NCBI GenBank assembly: GCA_029964075.1
Contig: CM057147.1
Coordinates: 28,293,513-28,357,512 of the forward strand
Length of the DNA: 64,000 nt
Source of the DNA: Patiria pectinifera
Taxonomy: Eukaryota; Echinodermata; Asteroidea; Valvatida; Asterinidae
Direction: 5' to 3'
The position numbers and the translations under genes were made by a program. Below, in pieces: positions 30,690 to 42,390 of the stretch. The notes beneath the pieces were generated by a model. The model saw nothing but the letters and a program-made list of their open reading frames with translations, was not told the DNA's origin and did not search any database. Every line of letters begins with the position of its first letter. The stretch's first letter is position 1.

Positions 30690-30905
30690 ATGCTCAGCGC
30701 TCATAACGAACGTATACGTGGCACGTCAATTATCTGGCCCGTACGCAAGATGGCCGGCGAGGCCCAATGGGGAAGGGAATTATGGGAAATAGGGTGGAAA
30801 ATAGCCGGGCCCCGTTCCGCTTCCCCCGTAGCTAACGCGCGCGATGAGGACGGGAGACCGGTCGGGAAAATGGCAGCGCCCTCCAAATTTTCGTTATTGT
30901 AGTAT
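30690..30905. promoter_or_regulatory. CpG-rich stretch with YY1-like sites, candidate promoter
   Basis: Locally GC- and CpG-rich in contrast to its surroundings. CAAGATGGCCGGC (30746-30758) and AAAATGGCAGCGCC (about 30867-30880) resemble YY1 motifs and GGGAATTATGGGAAAT (about 30775-30790) faintly resembles a ZNF143 site. Such motifs mark TATA-less housekeeping promoters in animals. No adjacent exon could be recognised, so this is a hypothesis. Confidence 0.3.
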
Positions 30906-31259
30906 AGATGAGTTGAGATAAGTATCATAACACACAGCAGGGGCAGGGGACCTCAATAAATAACAGCAGACGACATAAAACAGTCGTATACAATCTGGAT
31001 GTAATGTGGGGTTGGGGACACGATCCAAATATTTTGAAGTGACCGCATGGTGACCAAATTAAACCTAGCCGCGTTATGGGCCCAAAACCTAGCCGCGTTC
31101 TTAGCAGCGTTCTCAACCGCGGTATCAAAATCTCAAACACATACTAAAGGTGGTTGCCTCTCTGTCTGTAGTGAAAGGATTTCTTGGACTTTCCCAACGA
31201 AATGTTAAAGTTATACAATAAATGTACTATTTTTTATGCTTTCATCTAACCGAACCTTC

Positions 31260-32826
31260 TATTGGGCACGTCATATTTTGGAGGGGGCCAATTCGGTCCA
31301 CTAATTAGCTGTTAATTAAGGCCCTAATTTTTTTCCACTCTAAAAGTGCACAAAAGGGAATGCTGCTGACCTATAAGGCCAAAAAAAAAATAAGTCGGTC
31401 TCTGGTCAGCGCGCGCGTCGATTTTAATCATGCGCGTCGATCTTCTTTTTTTTTCAAAATGTTCCGCAGTAGCTCCAACAGCGCCCTCTTTTTCCGCACC
31501 TCCTCAATTTTTTTTTACCAAAGAGCACCAAGGAATGGGAAATTGCACCAAGGCAAACGTTCGAAAGCACCAATGCAAATTATGGAGGACACCAATGTAC
31601 ATGAGGACAACAAAAATAGCAAAATAGTACCCACCTTGTCTGTACAATCCAAGCTTGAAGAAAAAAAATACAATAAAAAAAAATTGAAAAAAAAAAGCCG
31701 CGTGGCCGCGTCGATTCCGGAACTTTGGTCTGACCAGAGACCGAATATTTTTTTTTTTTGGCCTAACACCCCTTTAAAACAAAATGTACCCCACATAGTT
31801 TTATACATTTGAATTTTTATTGCATAATCCATTTTATCAATCTACTGGGAAGATCAAATTTTGGAGGGGGCCAATTCAGTCCACTAATTAGCTGTTAATT
31901 AAGGCCCTATCGAGGAGTCTCCATTTTCCACTCTAAAAGTGCACAAAACTGAATGCTGCTGACCTATTACACCCCTTTAAAACAAAATGAACCCCACATA
32001 GTTTTATACATTTGAATTTTTATTGCATAGTCCATTTCATCTATCTACTGGGAAGATCAAATTTTGGAGGGGGCCAATTCGGTCCACTAATTAGCTGTTA
32101 ATTAAGGCCCTATCGAGGAGTCTTCAATTTCCACTCTAAAAGTGCACAAAACTAAATGCCGCTGACCTATAACACCCCTTTAAAACAAAATGTACCACAC
32201 ATAGTTTTATAAATTTGAATTTTTATTGCATAATCCATTTCATCCATCTCTTGGGAAGATCAAATTTGGAGGGGGCCGATTCGGCCCACTAATTAGCTGT
32301 TAATTAAGGCCCTTATGAGGAGTCTCCATTTTCCACTCTAAAAGTGCACAAAAAGGGAATGCTGCTGACCTATAACACCCCTTTAAAACAAAATGTACCA
32401 CACATAGTTTTATAAATTTGAATTTTTATTGCATAATCCATTTCATCCATCTACTAGGAAGATCAAATTTTTGAGGGGGCCGATTCGGCCCACTAATTAG
32501 CTGTTAATTAAGACCCTAATCAGGAGTCTCCATTTTTCACTCTAAAAATGCACAAAAGTGAATGCCTCTGACCTATAACACCCCTTTAAAACAAAATGTA
32601 CCCCACATAGTTTTACAAATTTGAATTTTTATTGCATAATCCATTTCATCCATCTATTGGAAAAATCAAATTTTGGAGGGGGCCAATACGGTCCACTAAT
32701 TAGCTGTTTATTAAGGCCCTAATGAGGAGTCTCCATTTTCCACTCTAAAAGTGCACAAAACTGAATGCTTTGACCTATAACACCCCTTTAAAACAAAATG
32801 TACCCCACATAGTTTTACAAATTTAA
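31260..32826. repeat. 202-bp satellite, second array
   Basis: Six to seven monomers of the same satellite as 25988-27435, including GGAGGGGGCCAATTCGG and ACTAATTAGCTGTTAATTAA, interrupted by a MITE at 31377-31763. It lacks the 62-bp minisatellite arms, so either the satellite spread on its own or the arms were lost. Confidence 0.95.
31377..31763. mobile_element. Harbinger-like MITE, family B, copy 2 (TSD TAA)
   Basis: 387 bp, opposite orientation to the copy at 15440-15803. TAA at 31374-31376 and 31764-31766. Uninterrupted neighbouring monomers read GACCTATAACACCCC, with a single TAA at exactly this point, and so serve as the empty site. Confidence 0.9.
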
Positions 32827-35769
32827 ATTTACAAAGGGTAAATCAAATTTGTAAAAATTACACTTTGAAAAAAAATGCAGACCACATGTTTGTATATAAA
32901 CATTTTAATTTTGATGACGTTATTTATTTCATTCACTGGCAGATCACATTCGTGAAAAGGGCAATTTTTTTCAACAATGCGGTGTTCATTACAGGCATAA
33001 CGACGATCGATTTGCGCTCTCAATAATTGGAAACCTGATTCAATTGACATTATTATCATACCCAGTGTTAACAATTATAATTGGTTTTGTCCACAATCGG
33101 CATTTAAACTAAAGAGACAACAAAGGAAAAGGTTAAAAACAAACTTTAAAAAAATTCTTCTTAAAAATCAGACATCCCTCCCCTCCAGATATTTTTCTTT
33201 ATAAAAATGTATGTAATCAAGATATTGACATAGAAGAAATCTACACTCAGTTGTGGGGAAACTCCCTCAAAAGAAGGGGGGGGGTGTCGGATACTTGACA
33301 CCAAATCACGACAAAAATTTTCAAAAAGGAGCATTTCAAGGCACTTGTGCTGTTTGTAAGAAAATCACACGAATTTTAAATATGGCATTGTTCTATATCT
33401 CATCACAACAAATTGTGGTGGACGATGCATTTGCACATCCCCTAAGTCAAAAGGTGTTGGACATACCCCCCCCCCCTCGCGACTTGCACCCATGTAGATT
33501 ACAGAAACAATATCACAGAACCTGCTAAATGGTAGACACAGCACAGTGCAGCCAAAAGTGGACATACCCTCTTCTGGTCTGAAGTCCTCGATATACACCC
33601 CTTTCAAAGTAAATTTTCACCGTTTTCATCGTGGCAGTATTGTGTGATGTCGATACTAAGTCTGTATCTACTAACATACGGCAAATTTGTATTTCATCAA
33701 TTGGAATACTCTTATTCCATGAAGCATACCTCTGCTGATACAGTACTCATTGTATTGTTTGTGTTCGTTACTTATAATCGCTACTAAAGAGAGGGGTTTT
33801 TTTTACATCAAAATACATACGTCATAAAAATGGCACTTGACTCCTACTGAAGTAAATGTGCCTTTCGTTACAATTTCTAAACTTTCATTATCACTATGTA
33901 ATTAGTCTTTTTCATCTTGAAATCGTTATAAAGTTGGATTGGAGAGGCCAAATTTCTTCTCTTGAAAGCCGATTTATAGCCTAATGAAGATAGAGACACC
34001 TTTAAACGTTACAGTGTATAATTCACATATAGTTGGAATGGTATTAATTATGAATTTGCATAACTAAAAGTAAAACACGTTCTTTGAATGTCGGTGTTCA
34101 TGAAAACGTTTGCATAGGCTGAAACTAATTTCATATAATTAATTTCACAATCAATATTACATCTACGGGACCATCAATTAATACTGTAATGAGACAAAAC
34201 AGTATCTTTGCACTGTTACAGAACTATAATGTTCAATGTTTGGGTAAACTATGTTTTCTTTGTCAGAAATTACTTTGAGCGAAATTAATACTGTCCATAG
34301 ACGGAATCAGTAATCCTCATGTAGTTCCATTTTTATACAGAAAGTGGCTCTGTACAAATACGCCGACATTATTCTGTTATGTCATTGAAACGTTAAAACC
34401 AATTAGGCAAATCCAATATTGAAAGTGAAAAGAGAGTGACCACCCTTCGTTAAATTGACCGTTATGCCATATTAAAATTATCTCTCAATAATTAATATAA
34501 TTCTTCTAATCGATTTTAAACTGTTATATACTGCATTATGTCTTACTATAGTACAAGAAACGTTACATAAAAAAAACACACAAGCTGATTGGTTAAGTAG
34601 CATATATTTATTAAATTACTCATTAACTTGATTGGTTTCAATTCTTTCTTTTTTTATTTAGAACAGAGATACTTTTATGTTGTATGTGTTTATATGCGCT
34701 TGTTAACTCTGTAGTCAAAGTATTTATGTATTTGTAGTCAAAGTATTTATGTGCTTGTGAATTGCGTTTCGCATGCTACATCGGGATCTAAAAACGGAAT
34801 TTGAAAAGTAGATTTTTTTTTCGTATTAACACTTCGTTGGAATTTTCATTTATTCCACCAAGGGTTGTGTTTCGTACGATTTCACGTTGATATATGCGCA
34901 CTTGACAGTCAAACAAATATGAAATTTGTTGACAAAAAAAGAAACATTATTTTATCTCTATATTGGAAGGATCCGTACAAATTTAACGGAAGAATAATTT
35001 TGAGATGCAATGGGAGATGAAGCTAACTTGAAATGTAAATAATGTATACGCATAATGAGCAAACAAAATGCACGGCATTGAGTGCAACACTCGCACCAGT
35101 GAAATTTCTTGTGTTTCGCTGTTTCGCAAAAAAAAAAAAAAAATAGTAATATAAATAATGGAATTGAGGCACCCCTGATTTATAATTCTTTTTATCCGTG
35201 ATCAGATCCTAGGCGGTTTTAAACTTTCTTCTTAAAAGTGGTCTATGATTTTTTTTTTTCATTGAGAAAAAAATAAATGTGTTACTGTTGACTGTTTTTT
35301 TTTCTGCTACATACACGTTGTTTTAATTGTCATACATGTGCACGGATTTTTGAGTACATTTACAGCCGTGCGTTGTGGTGGAAAGGACAGACTTTTGTGG
35401 TCTGGAATGCGCCCGATTATAGGCTACAAAATGCGTTTGGAACGAAATGATATTAATCGTTAATAACATTTAATAGTAGCTATAGATAAACATCCACTCA
35501 GCCATTCCTTAAAAACGGTTGTTCATGTGTTATTCGTGCGAGAACGAATTCTGGGTCCACCTCCCGACATCCAAAATCGGGGTTATTCAGTGGTAGTTGT
35601 GATTCCCAAAACGAAGGAAACAATTGAACTAAATCATCAAACAAGAAAGTGCAAATACAGCGACAATTATTAATCAACGATGCTTTTCATCACTATCAAC
35701 GCAGGAGCTCTTACTGATACTGTTAACTGTAACGTTTGTAGTTTGTATGTCCACTGATTAATGTGAGCT
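32827..35769. other. No gene recognised; AT-rich
   Basis: About 2.9 kb with no supported coding, RNA or mobile feature. Homopolymers occur (A-run near 35128-35143, T-runs near 33797 and 35250) and a G-run faces a C-run at 33277 and 33467. Confidence 0.5.
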
Positions 35770-35813
35770 ATGAACAATCTACGTAGCTCTGGATCTACGA
35801 TGTGTGATCGTTT

Positions 35814-36548
35814 TCAAACTTGGAGGGTGATGTACATCCTAAGTTTGTTAGCATTGTCGTCTCTGATTTGTTTAGATTTCAGGCTGATTTCTTCGGCATA
35901 CAAGCAGCAGAATACTCCGCAACTCGCCAAATGTGTTTGCTGCGTACATACTGCTTGCCTGGCCGAAAAAGACTGCTGATCTTGTAGAACACTTGGATTT
36001 TGACACCAATATCTGTTCTTTCTACCATTTTGGTAGTGTTGGAACTGCACCTTAGTGAATCAAAGCACTTGAACTGGTTCTGGATGTTGTCCAAAACATA
36101 AAGAGTAAAGTGCCTGTTTTCGAGAAGTGGGAAAAACATGATGTCGCAAAATTTGTCACCGTCAATAAATGCTTTTGAGACTGATCGATATGTTTGAGGT
36201 GTTGGCTGCTTGTTAAATAAAAAAAATGATCTGCGAGGTTTCGTGGCAGTGCCAGGCCCATAACTTCACTTGATCTACATCTGCATTTACGATTTCGCAC
36301 AGTTGACTGAGATAAAAAAGATCAACGAAAGCTCCACTTAACCAACCAGGACTATAGTTTGGGTAGATATGTTTCAAACGCTTCAACACAGACGATTTGG
36401 GGATGTTATTGATCATTGCCAATTGGTGGAAGGATAGAAAATCTTTTGTTTTCTCGTCACGTACGGCAACGCTGTGTAAATTGTTTTCATCAATGGAGGC
36501 CCACAGAAGTTGTACAAATTCCTCTTCCTTTGCACTTACTGTAAACAA
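35814..36548 (-). pseudogene. Ulp1/SENP-like cysteine protease domain (C48)
   Basis: Ulp1-family enzymes remove or process SUMO and related modifiers. In order: SSVLKRLKHIYPNYSPGWLSGAF (36420-36350 region), then FFPLLENRHFTLYVLD with the catalytic His, FKCFDSL with the Asp, and QTHLASCGVFCCLYAE with the Gln and nucleophile Cys at the canonical Q-x5-C spacing. Two frameshifts interrupt it: one in a T8 run near 36220 and one near 35990. The domain lies in the same frame as the USP domain, separated only by the stop at 36621-36623. All catalytic positions survive, so decay is recent or the breaks are sequence errors. Confidence 0.7.
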
Positions 36549-36620
36549 GTTGTCGGAGTCAAACGATACTGGTGGAGATGAAATGGTGTCTTCTGTTGAC
36601 TGAATTTTTTCATAAAAAAA

Positions 36621-37180
36621 TTAATACCCCGTCGCGGAAACTCGACTTGTAAAACGAAGAGCAGTAGTCGCTTGAACGTTGCCGTCATTGAACTCTATGA
36701 TTTTGTTATGATCTAATGGATCCCTGACAAACGTTTTGTAATGGCCACTTTCCAACGATTGGCCTTCGTGGACGACGACTGACCGTAATTCGTAAACGGC
36801 AGGAGTGTTCTTCAGGCAGAATTGTGACAGATCAATTATAACATTTGGAGTGACGTCTGTTGTGATTTTCGTCTGTCTCCCCCCAATATTACGAAATCGC
36901 AACAACTGCACTACCAATAAAGTAGGACAGTTGACAATTCGAGACACTATCATCTCTGTACACTGGTCTTGCTCAAACATATCACATTTAAGACCCTTCA
37001 CAATTTCATCATCAAAACATTTTTGCAAACAATTACCGAGGCTCAAATTTCGAACAGGAACAGTTAATATGCCAGATGTCGAATTTTCAAGAACCGTATT
37101 GCCGTTGCAGTTGAGACACATTGATATCTCTGAAATCTCAATTTCATTGGTCAAGCAAGACTCACCAAAAAAGGGTACCA
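36621..37180 (-). pseudogene. USP domain (C19), C-terminal half
   Basis: Ubiquitin-specific protease C-terminal half: a CLNC zinc-like pair, ILTVPV, then TLLVVQLLRF (the P..L...L.RF strand), the His box YELRSVVVHEGQSLESGHYK and an IEFNDGNV segment carrying the third catalytic acid. Frame is intact over this interval and ends in TAA at 36621-36623. The N-terminal half with the nucleophile lies across the MITE at 37184-37520. Confidence 0.75.
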
Positions 37181-37183
37181 TAA

Positions 37184-37520
37184 GGCCCAAAACAAAAAGT
37201 CTCCGGTTTCTGGTATGGAGCTTGCCCAAAAGCTTTTTTTTTTTTTGCTTCAAATGTCGGCTGATGACTGCAAATGGTGCCCGACTAAACTTAGTGCAAA
37301 TATAGGGGAGTCCAGAGAGGCCACAAAAGCTTATTCTCGACCATAACCCAATCTAAAAACACGTTAAAATTGTGCAGCAGCAGGATTCCAGTCAAACCAG
37401 TGAGTTTGGCGGTTTTGAGACATCATCTTTCATTGAAAAAAAAACCTTTTTCATTTTGCCGACGCGCATGGCTACGGCGGGGCGCGCGCATACCAGAAAC
37501 CGGAGACTTGTCTTTTGGCC
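37184..37520. mobile_element. Harbinger-like MITE, family A, copy 2 (TSD TAA)
   Basis: 337 bp with the same ends as 3573-3954 (GGCC, then AGTCTCCGGTTTCTGG). TAA at 37181-37183 and 37521-37523. It splits the USP domain between the QQDAAEF motif and the zinc-binding part. Removing it and one TAA leaves the two frames offset by one, so a further indel lies nearby. Confidence 0.85.
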
Positions 37521-37925
37521 TAAGCTGTAGATAAATTCTGCAGCGTCCTGTTGCTGGTTGCAGCTGATGTTCATTTGAACGGCAGACTCTGTGATCAAAG
37601 GTCGGACGGTACGGAAAGGTACCGGTTGTGATGTCTCAGTTGATAATTTATGAACAAAATCTATCAACTGTCACCATAGAAACGCATCGCTTCCTTGAAA
37701 TTTTCCCGCAGTCAACTTAGCTGAACCAATAAAAGGCTTGAGAGCCTGAACAGTTGCAATCCACCAACAGGATACGCTATCATTTATGATGCCTCTTGGA
37801 AAAAGTCGGGATCCGTTGATTGGCCGTATTGAAATCTCGTGTATCTTTGTTGCTTTTCGAACCATTTTGAAGAAGCCTAGATTTCTTTCACTTCGAAGGG
37901 GAGACTTGAATATCGTCTTCATCAT
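37521..37925 (-). pseudogene. USP domain (C19), N-terminal half
   Basis: Contains the Cys box PRGIINDSVSCWWIATVQAL (nucleophile Cys in SCWW) and the QQDAAEFIYSL motif, the two hallmarks of USP enzymes before the finger. One in-frame TGA at 37671-37673 separates them. The glycine-asparagine core of the usual GLxNLGNTC box is altered to GIINDSVSC, which marks it as a divergent USP. Confidence 0.7.
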
Positions 37926-38484
37926 CTGAATTGAGGACAGGCACTACTGGTTTTCTGGGACGTTTTTGTTTAGACTTCTCTTTGAACTGTAATCTGTTGA
38001 AAGGGGGTGTGAGGTAAACTCCTTTTTTAGCTGGTGTACTGGTTTGTACACGCTTGCGCCATATTTCATTTGACAGTTTTACAGACTTCTTGGGGATTTT
38101 CTTTTTACTTACACAAAATGCCTCGCAGGATTCCCTTTGCAAGGGTAACATATCACGTTCGTAATTTATCACAAAATCAGAAATTCTTCTCGATCTATTG
38201 TGATTCATTTACGCTCTTTTTACCTCGATCCTGCATACTCTTTTCCACTATACCCTGTGTGCGGTTATCGGATGTGATGTTTTGATATCCCGATTTTTCC
38301 AGTGACCTGTACATTTTTGAGTAATTACGGTATGCATCTGAAGTACCGTGTCTGCCGAAACAACCACCGGAAACAACCACCGGCGATGTTTAAGCCAGGA
38401 AGAAAATGTGTATGCATGAGACAATGAAAAGACAGTCGTGTTTGTTGACATGTTAGTAACAAAGGTCTCCTCAGTGTCAGCCAA
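37888..38484 (-). pseudogene. N-terminal region of the USP-Ulp1 locus
   Basis: Three overlapping frames (38484-38248, 38380-38195, 38208-37888). The last is basic and then acidic (KKKIPKKSVKLSN, NSDDEDD) and runs up to the USP start, from which it is separated by a frameshift near 37890. No known domain is visible. Similar basic/acidic linkers precede catalytic domains in many nuclear proteins, but here assignment is by position. Confidence 0.35.
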
Positions 38485-38649
38485 AATATCCGTAAGTAGT
38501 GAACATCTCTGGTTTTATTTATCATTCAAGTACTGGACAAAGTTTAGCAACTACATGTATTATTATCCAGGTTTTAAGACAGTTCTCTCCGTTTTGAGGA
38601 ATATATTGCAAATAATATGGTTCTGAAAGAGATGTGCAATAGCTACCTT

Positions 38650-38773
38650 GCATGTGATGTCACATCTGAAGAAAGGTTTTCGTTCTTCCGTTATGGGCGA
38701 AACACATCAGTACACACTTGTTACTTTTATTGTCAATGATTTTAAGTAAAACTGACTTTACCAAATTAACAGT
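38650..38773. repeat. Dispersed repeat, copy B
   Basis: Near-identical to 6527-6650 (GCATGTGATGTCACATCTG to ACTTTACCAAATTAAC). It sits just upstream of the 5' end of the USP-Ulp1 locus. Confidence 0.75.
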
Positions 38774-38779
38774 TTAATC

Positions 38780-39400
38780 TGTTAAAAGAGGCTCCAACAT
38801 GACACCGCTTCATACCTTGATTGGTGGAGGACTGAACTTCATTGAAGTTGCCGTCTGCTTGCTGTAGAAACCAAATATTTCTGCTTGTGGAAAAATTTTA
38901 TGTACATGTACATGTACGTACTCGAATTCAAAACGGCAGCACTTGCACTTCGGGCACACCATGGAGAAATAAAACAACGATGTTGCAATTGGTATCTGCA
39001 GGTGATACGTACCGCGATTGACCCCGCGCGCAGCGCAGGCAATCCGGATATCCGCAGCCGAGACGTTAGTCTTGGTTCAAAGACCTTCGTTGAATCCCGG
39101 CGCGCGAATGCACGTTTCAATGGGGATGTGGATGGTTCCCGTTAGACATACGAGAGACTTTATACAAATAATACGCTGCAAACCAGCGAACATTTTTGGG
39201 GGCGGTGTCACATGAAAATCCGACTCCTATGAAAATCGGACCCCTATTGGTTAATCCCTCGCAAGTGACAGGTCACTACCGGTCGTTAAAAGCTAGCCTC
39301 CCGTACGAGCCGTTCTGCATCTGTGTGGTAAATGTATGGGCGGAGCATGGCGCCCAGCTTATTTGCACCCTGTTCGTGATGTCAGTGCAGTACAGTTCAA
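38780..39400. other. CpG-richer stretch, no gene recognised
   Basis: Between 38990 and 39140 CpG density rises (CCCGCGCGCAGCGC, GGCGCGCGAATG). Open frames here have no recognised domain. An exon or promoter is possible but unsupported. Confidence 0.25.
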
Positions 39401-39404
39401 CAAT

Positions 39405-40090
39405 ACACATGGACTTTCACTGGTGATGCATATTCACGATCGGTGATGGACTTTCGCAATCGGTGATGGACTTTTACTGGTGATGCATATTCACGATCGG
39501 TGATGAACTTTCGCAATCGGTGATGGACTTTTGCAATCGGTGATGCATATTCACGATCGGTGATGGACTTTCGCGATCGGTGCTGGACTTTTACTGGTGA
39601 TGCATATTCACGAGTGGCGATGGACTTTCGTAATTGGTGATGGATTTTTACTGGTGATGCATATTCACGATCGGTGACGAACTTTCGCAATCGGTGATGG
39701 ACTTTTGCAATCGGTGATGCATATTCACGATCGGTGATGGACTTTCGCGATCGGTGATGGACTTTTACTGGTGATGCATATTCACGATCGGTGATGGACT
39801 TACGCGATCGGTGATGGACTTTTACTGGTGATGCACTTTCACGATCGGTGATGAACTTTCGCAATCGGTGATGGACTTTTACTAGTGATGCATATTCACG
39901 AGTGGCGATGGACTTTCGTAATTGGTGATGGATTTTTACTAGTGATGCATATTAAGATCGGTGATGGACTTTCGCGACCGGTGATCAACTTTGCAATCGG
40001 TGATGGGCTTTTGCAATCGGTGATGGACTTTTGCGACCGATGATCAACGACCCATCACAGATTGCAACATCCATCATCGATCGCCAAAGT
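39405..40090. repeat. Minisatellite array, left inverted arm
   Basis: Variants of an 18-bp unit, CGATCGGTGATGGACTTT, alternate with ACTGGTGATGCATATTCA about thirty times. The reverse complement array lies at 41936-42390. Both arrays read as ITDREYASPVKVHH-type peptides in one frame; that is a property of the repeat, not evidence for a protein. Confidence 0.95.
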
Positions 40091-41930
40091 GCATCAGTTA
40101 TTGAACGATACCGCTGTGGCTTAGGGTCCCTCGTGTTGCCCCTGACGGTGATATTTGTTTACGGTGTTTTTGTGTTTGAAAGTGTCTTTCTCATATGTGA
40201 ACTGCATTTTTTTTTATTAATGTGCGTAAAATGTTTGTTGTTAGTGTATGCCGCTGTGGCTTTGGGCTTTGGTGCTGCCCATATTGCAACCGGTAAATGC
40301 CCAATCGATGGTATCCGGAATAAAAAACACTCCTCTGTGGATGTGGCATAAACACAATTATTTGTTTTTATCCAATAAATGGTAAAAAGTTTTTTGCACC
40401 TGATGATTGATGGGTGGGCCATCGGAGACAGCATATATGGCGGGGTTATTGGGGGGGGGGGCTGACCAAGCATCCAGGGGGCACAGAAATGCAATCACAT
40501 CATCATCATCATCATCATAAATCCATCTAATGGCCAATCTTGGTATAGATATGTGGGGCCCTCTGGTCACTGAAGCACACTTAAGCGAGCACATGATGGA
40601 CAGTACACAGAGGAACTTTCCTTGCAAATGTTTTTTACACCACCACCCCTTACATCCGCCAGTTATAGTGTTCCAAGGTTTCAAGAGACTATACAAAATA
40701 CAAGGATTAAAATGATCGCAATTTTTAGGATACAGACACCCTGCTCCTCATATTTATGGGGCAAATGGAACCATTCAATCCCTTGTTTTTCTATTTTGTT
40801 AGGCTAATTTGATACTTGCCGTAGCGCTCTCAAGTGTCACGAGGCTATGATGTGGGAAGTTATCTTTTGTAATTCAAGTTTAATTTTCATTTGTTGTTAT
40901 TATTGCCACATATCTCATGTTCCACCACTTTCTTCAACTTAAATATGCTGTGATTTCTGGGCGACGGAGGCTGCCGGCGTCATGGGCAAACTAAGCTTTG
41001 TCTAGGTTGTCGGTACATGTACATAGGTAACTGTTGCGGTTGTACTCCTATTGGAAAATTTTAGTGTGTTTTTATTTAAACATTATTCAATATTTTCCTT
41101 TCATAACTCCGATGTTTAAGTACCCAAAATGATTTTAAAAAGACTGTGCACACCGGTGAATAATTTATTATTCATTAGTTAAAGAATAATGTAACCAATT
41201 GGGTTATATAGCGAATGTCTGTTCTGTTTGTGCACTATACAATTGACAAGGCCTCTTAAAACAAGCTCGAAAAGATCTCGGAAGTTGCGGCTCGATTGTA
41301 GACCGTTGTAGCCTATACATCATGTACATGATGTAAAGGTATGTTCTTAAAATTGAAAAGGATTCCATTATTTTGCTGAACGTCAGTTGGTGCATGGAAC
41401 GCGTTTGCATGTGGAACACCCAATTTGTGAGCCCCCATGTGAAAATGATTGACCTCGATCGTGCCCCAATTCCACGACTGAAAAAAAATGGTAGCTGGTA
41501 AGTGGAGACCTGGAGCACGTGTTGTTGCGAGGGCTAAAGGGACAAGGTGATTGATTGCCAAAGAAGACATGGCTGGCACAAACCATAGAGCTAGCTCTAT
41601 TTCCTACAGTGGTCTTAGCAGATTGAGTACCATGCTGCATTACAAAAATGTACACATCGAATCATTGCTCTTTGGAAAAACAATGAAAATATTTTCTAAT
41701 CTTAAAAATGATGAATCTAAATTTAACTCTTATCAAACACACACACCGTGGTTCGAAAATTACATCGGTTACGTGGAAGTAAAATTTATCAGATTTTCGC
41801 GAAAGATATTAAAAAAAACAGAAGAGCAAAATAAAGGCTCTGCGCATTTGCAATTAAATTTAACTTGCTCCAGAGCAAGGAACATATATAAGTATAATAC
41901 GTGCAAATGATTACGACGCAACACACAGAT
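40091..41930. other. DNA between inverted arrays; no gene recognised
   Basis: About 1.85 kb. Contains an (ATC)n microsatellite at 40498-40517. Short open frames on both strands show no known domain and no transposase. Confidence 0.5.
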
Positions 41931-41935
41931 GCGAC

Positions 41936-42390
41936 GGTCGCGAAAGTCCATCACCGTTTCGGTGATCACATTAAATGCCTCTTTGGCGTTCCTGTTTCGC
42001 CAAAAGCGGCATTTAATCGGTGATGGACTTTCGCGATCGGTGATGGTCTTTCGCGATCGGTGATCAAAGCTGCGATGACCAGTCGTTGAGTAAAAGTCCA
42101 TCACCGATTGCGAAAGTCCATCACCGATCTTGAATATGCATCACCAGTAAAAGTCCATCACCGATTGCGAAAGTCCATCACCGATCTTGAATATGCATCA
42201 CCAGTAAAAGTCCATCACCGATTGCGAAAGTCCATCACCGATCGTGATTATGCATCACCAGTAAAAGTCCATCACCGATCGCGAAAGTCCATCACCGATC
42301 GTGAATATGCATCACCAGTAAAAGTCCATCACCGATTGCGAAAGTCCATCACCGATCGTGAATATGCATCACCGATTGCAAAAGTCCATC
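41936..42390. repeat. Minisatellite array, right inverted arm
   Basis: AAAGTCCATCACCGATCG and TGAATATGCATCACCAGT units, complementary to the left arm. A 29-bp direct repeat (GATCACATTAAATGCCTCTT and on) brackets most of it at 41964-41992 and 42402-42430. Confidence 0.95.

Noticed and set aside
31360-31832. 150- and 105-residue frames
   Set aside because: They fall within the family B MITE and satellite; the complementary frames at 15424-15839 arise from its other copy.
38885-39215. Possible host exon in the CpG-richer stretch
   Set aside because: No recognisable domain, no clear splice sites and frames on both strands are equally open.
39397-39864. 155-residue frame of ITDREYASPVKVHH repeats, echoed at 42108-42434
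   Set aside because: Both are translations of the same 18-bp-based minisatellite with no start context or flanking coding sequence; the repeat length being a multiple of three keeps the frame open.
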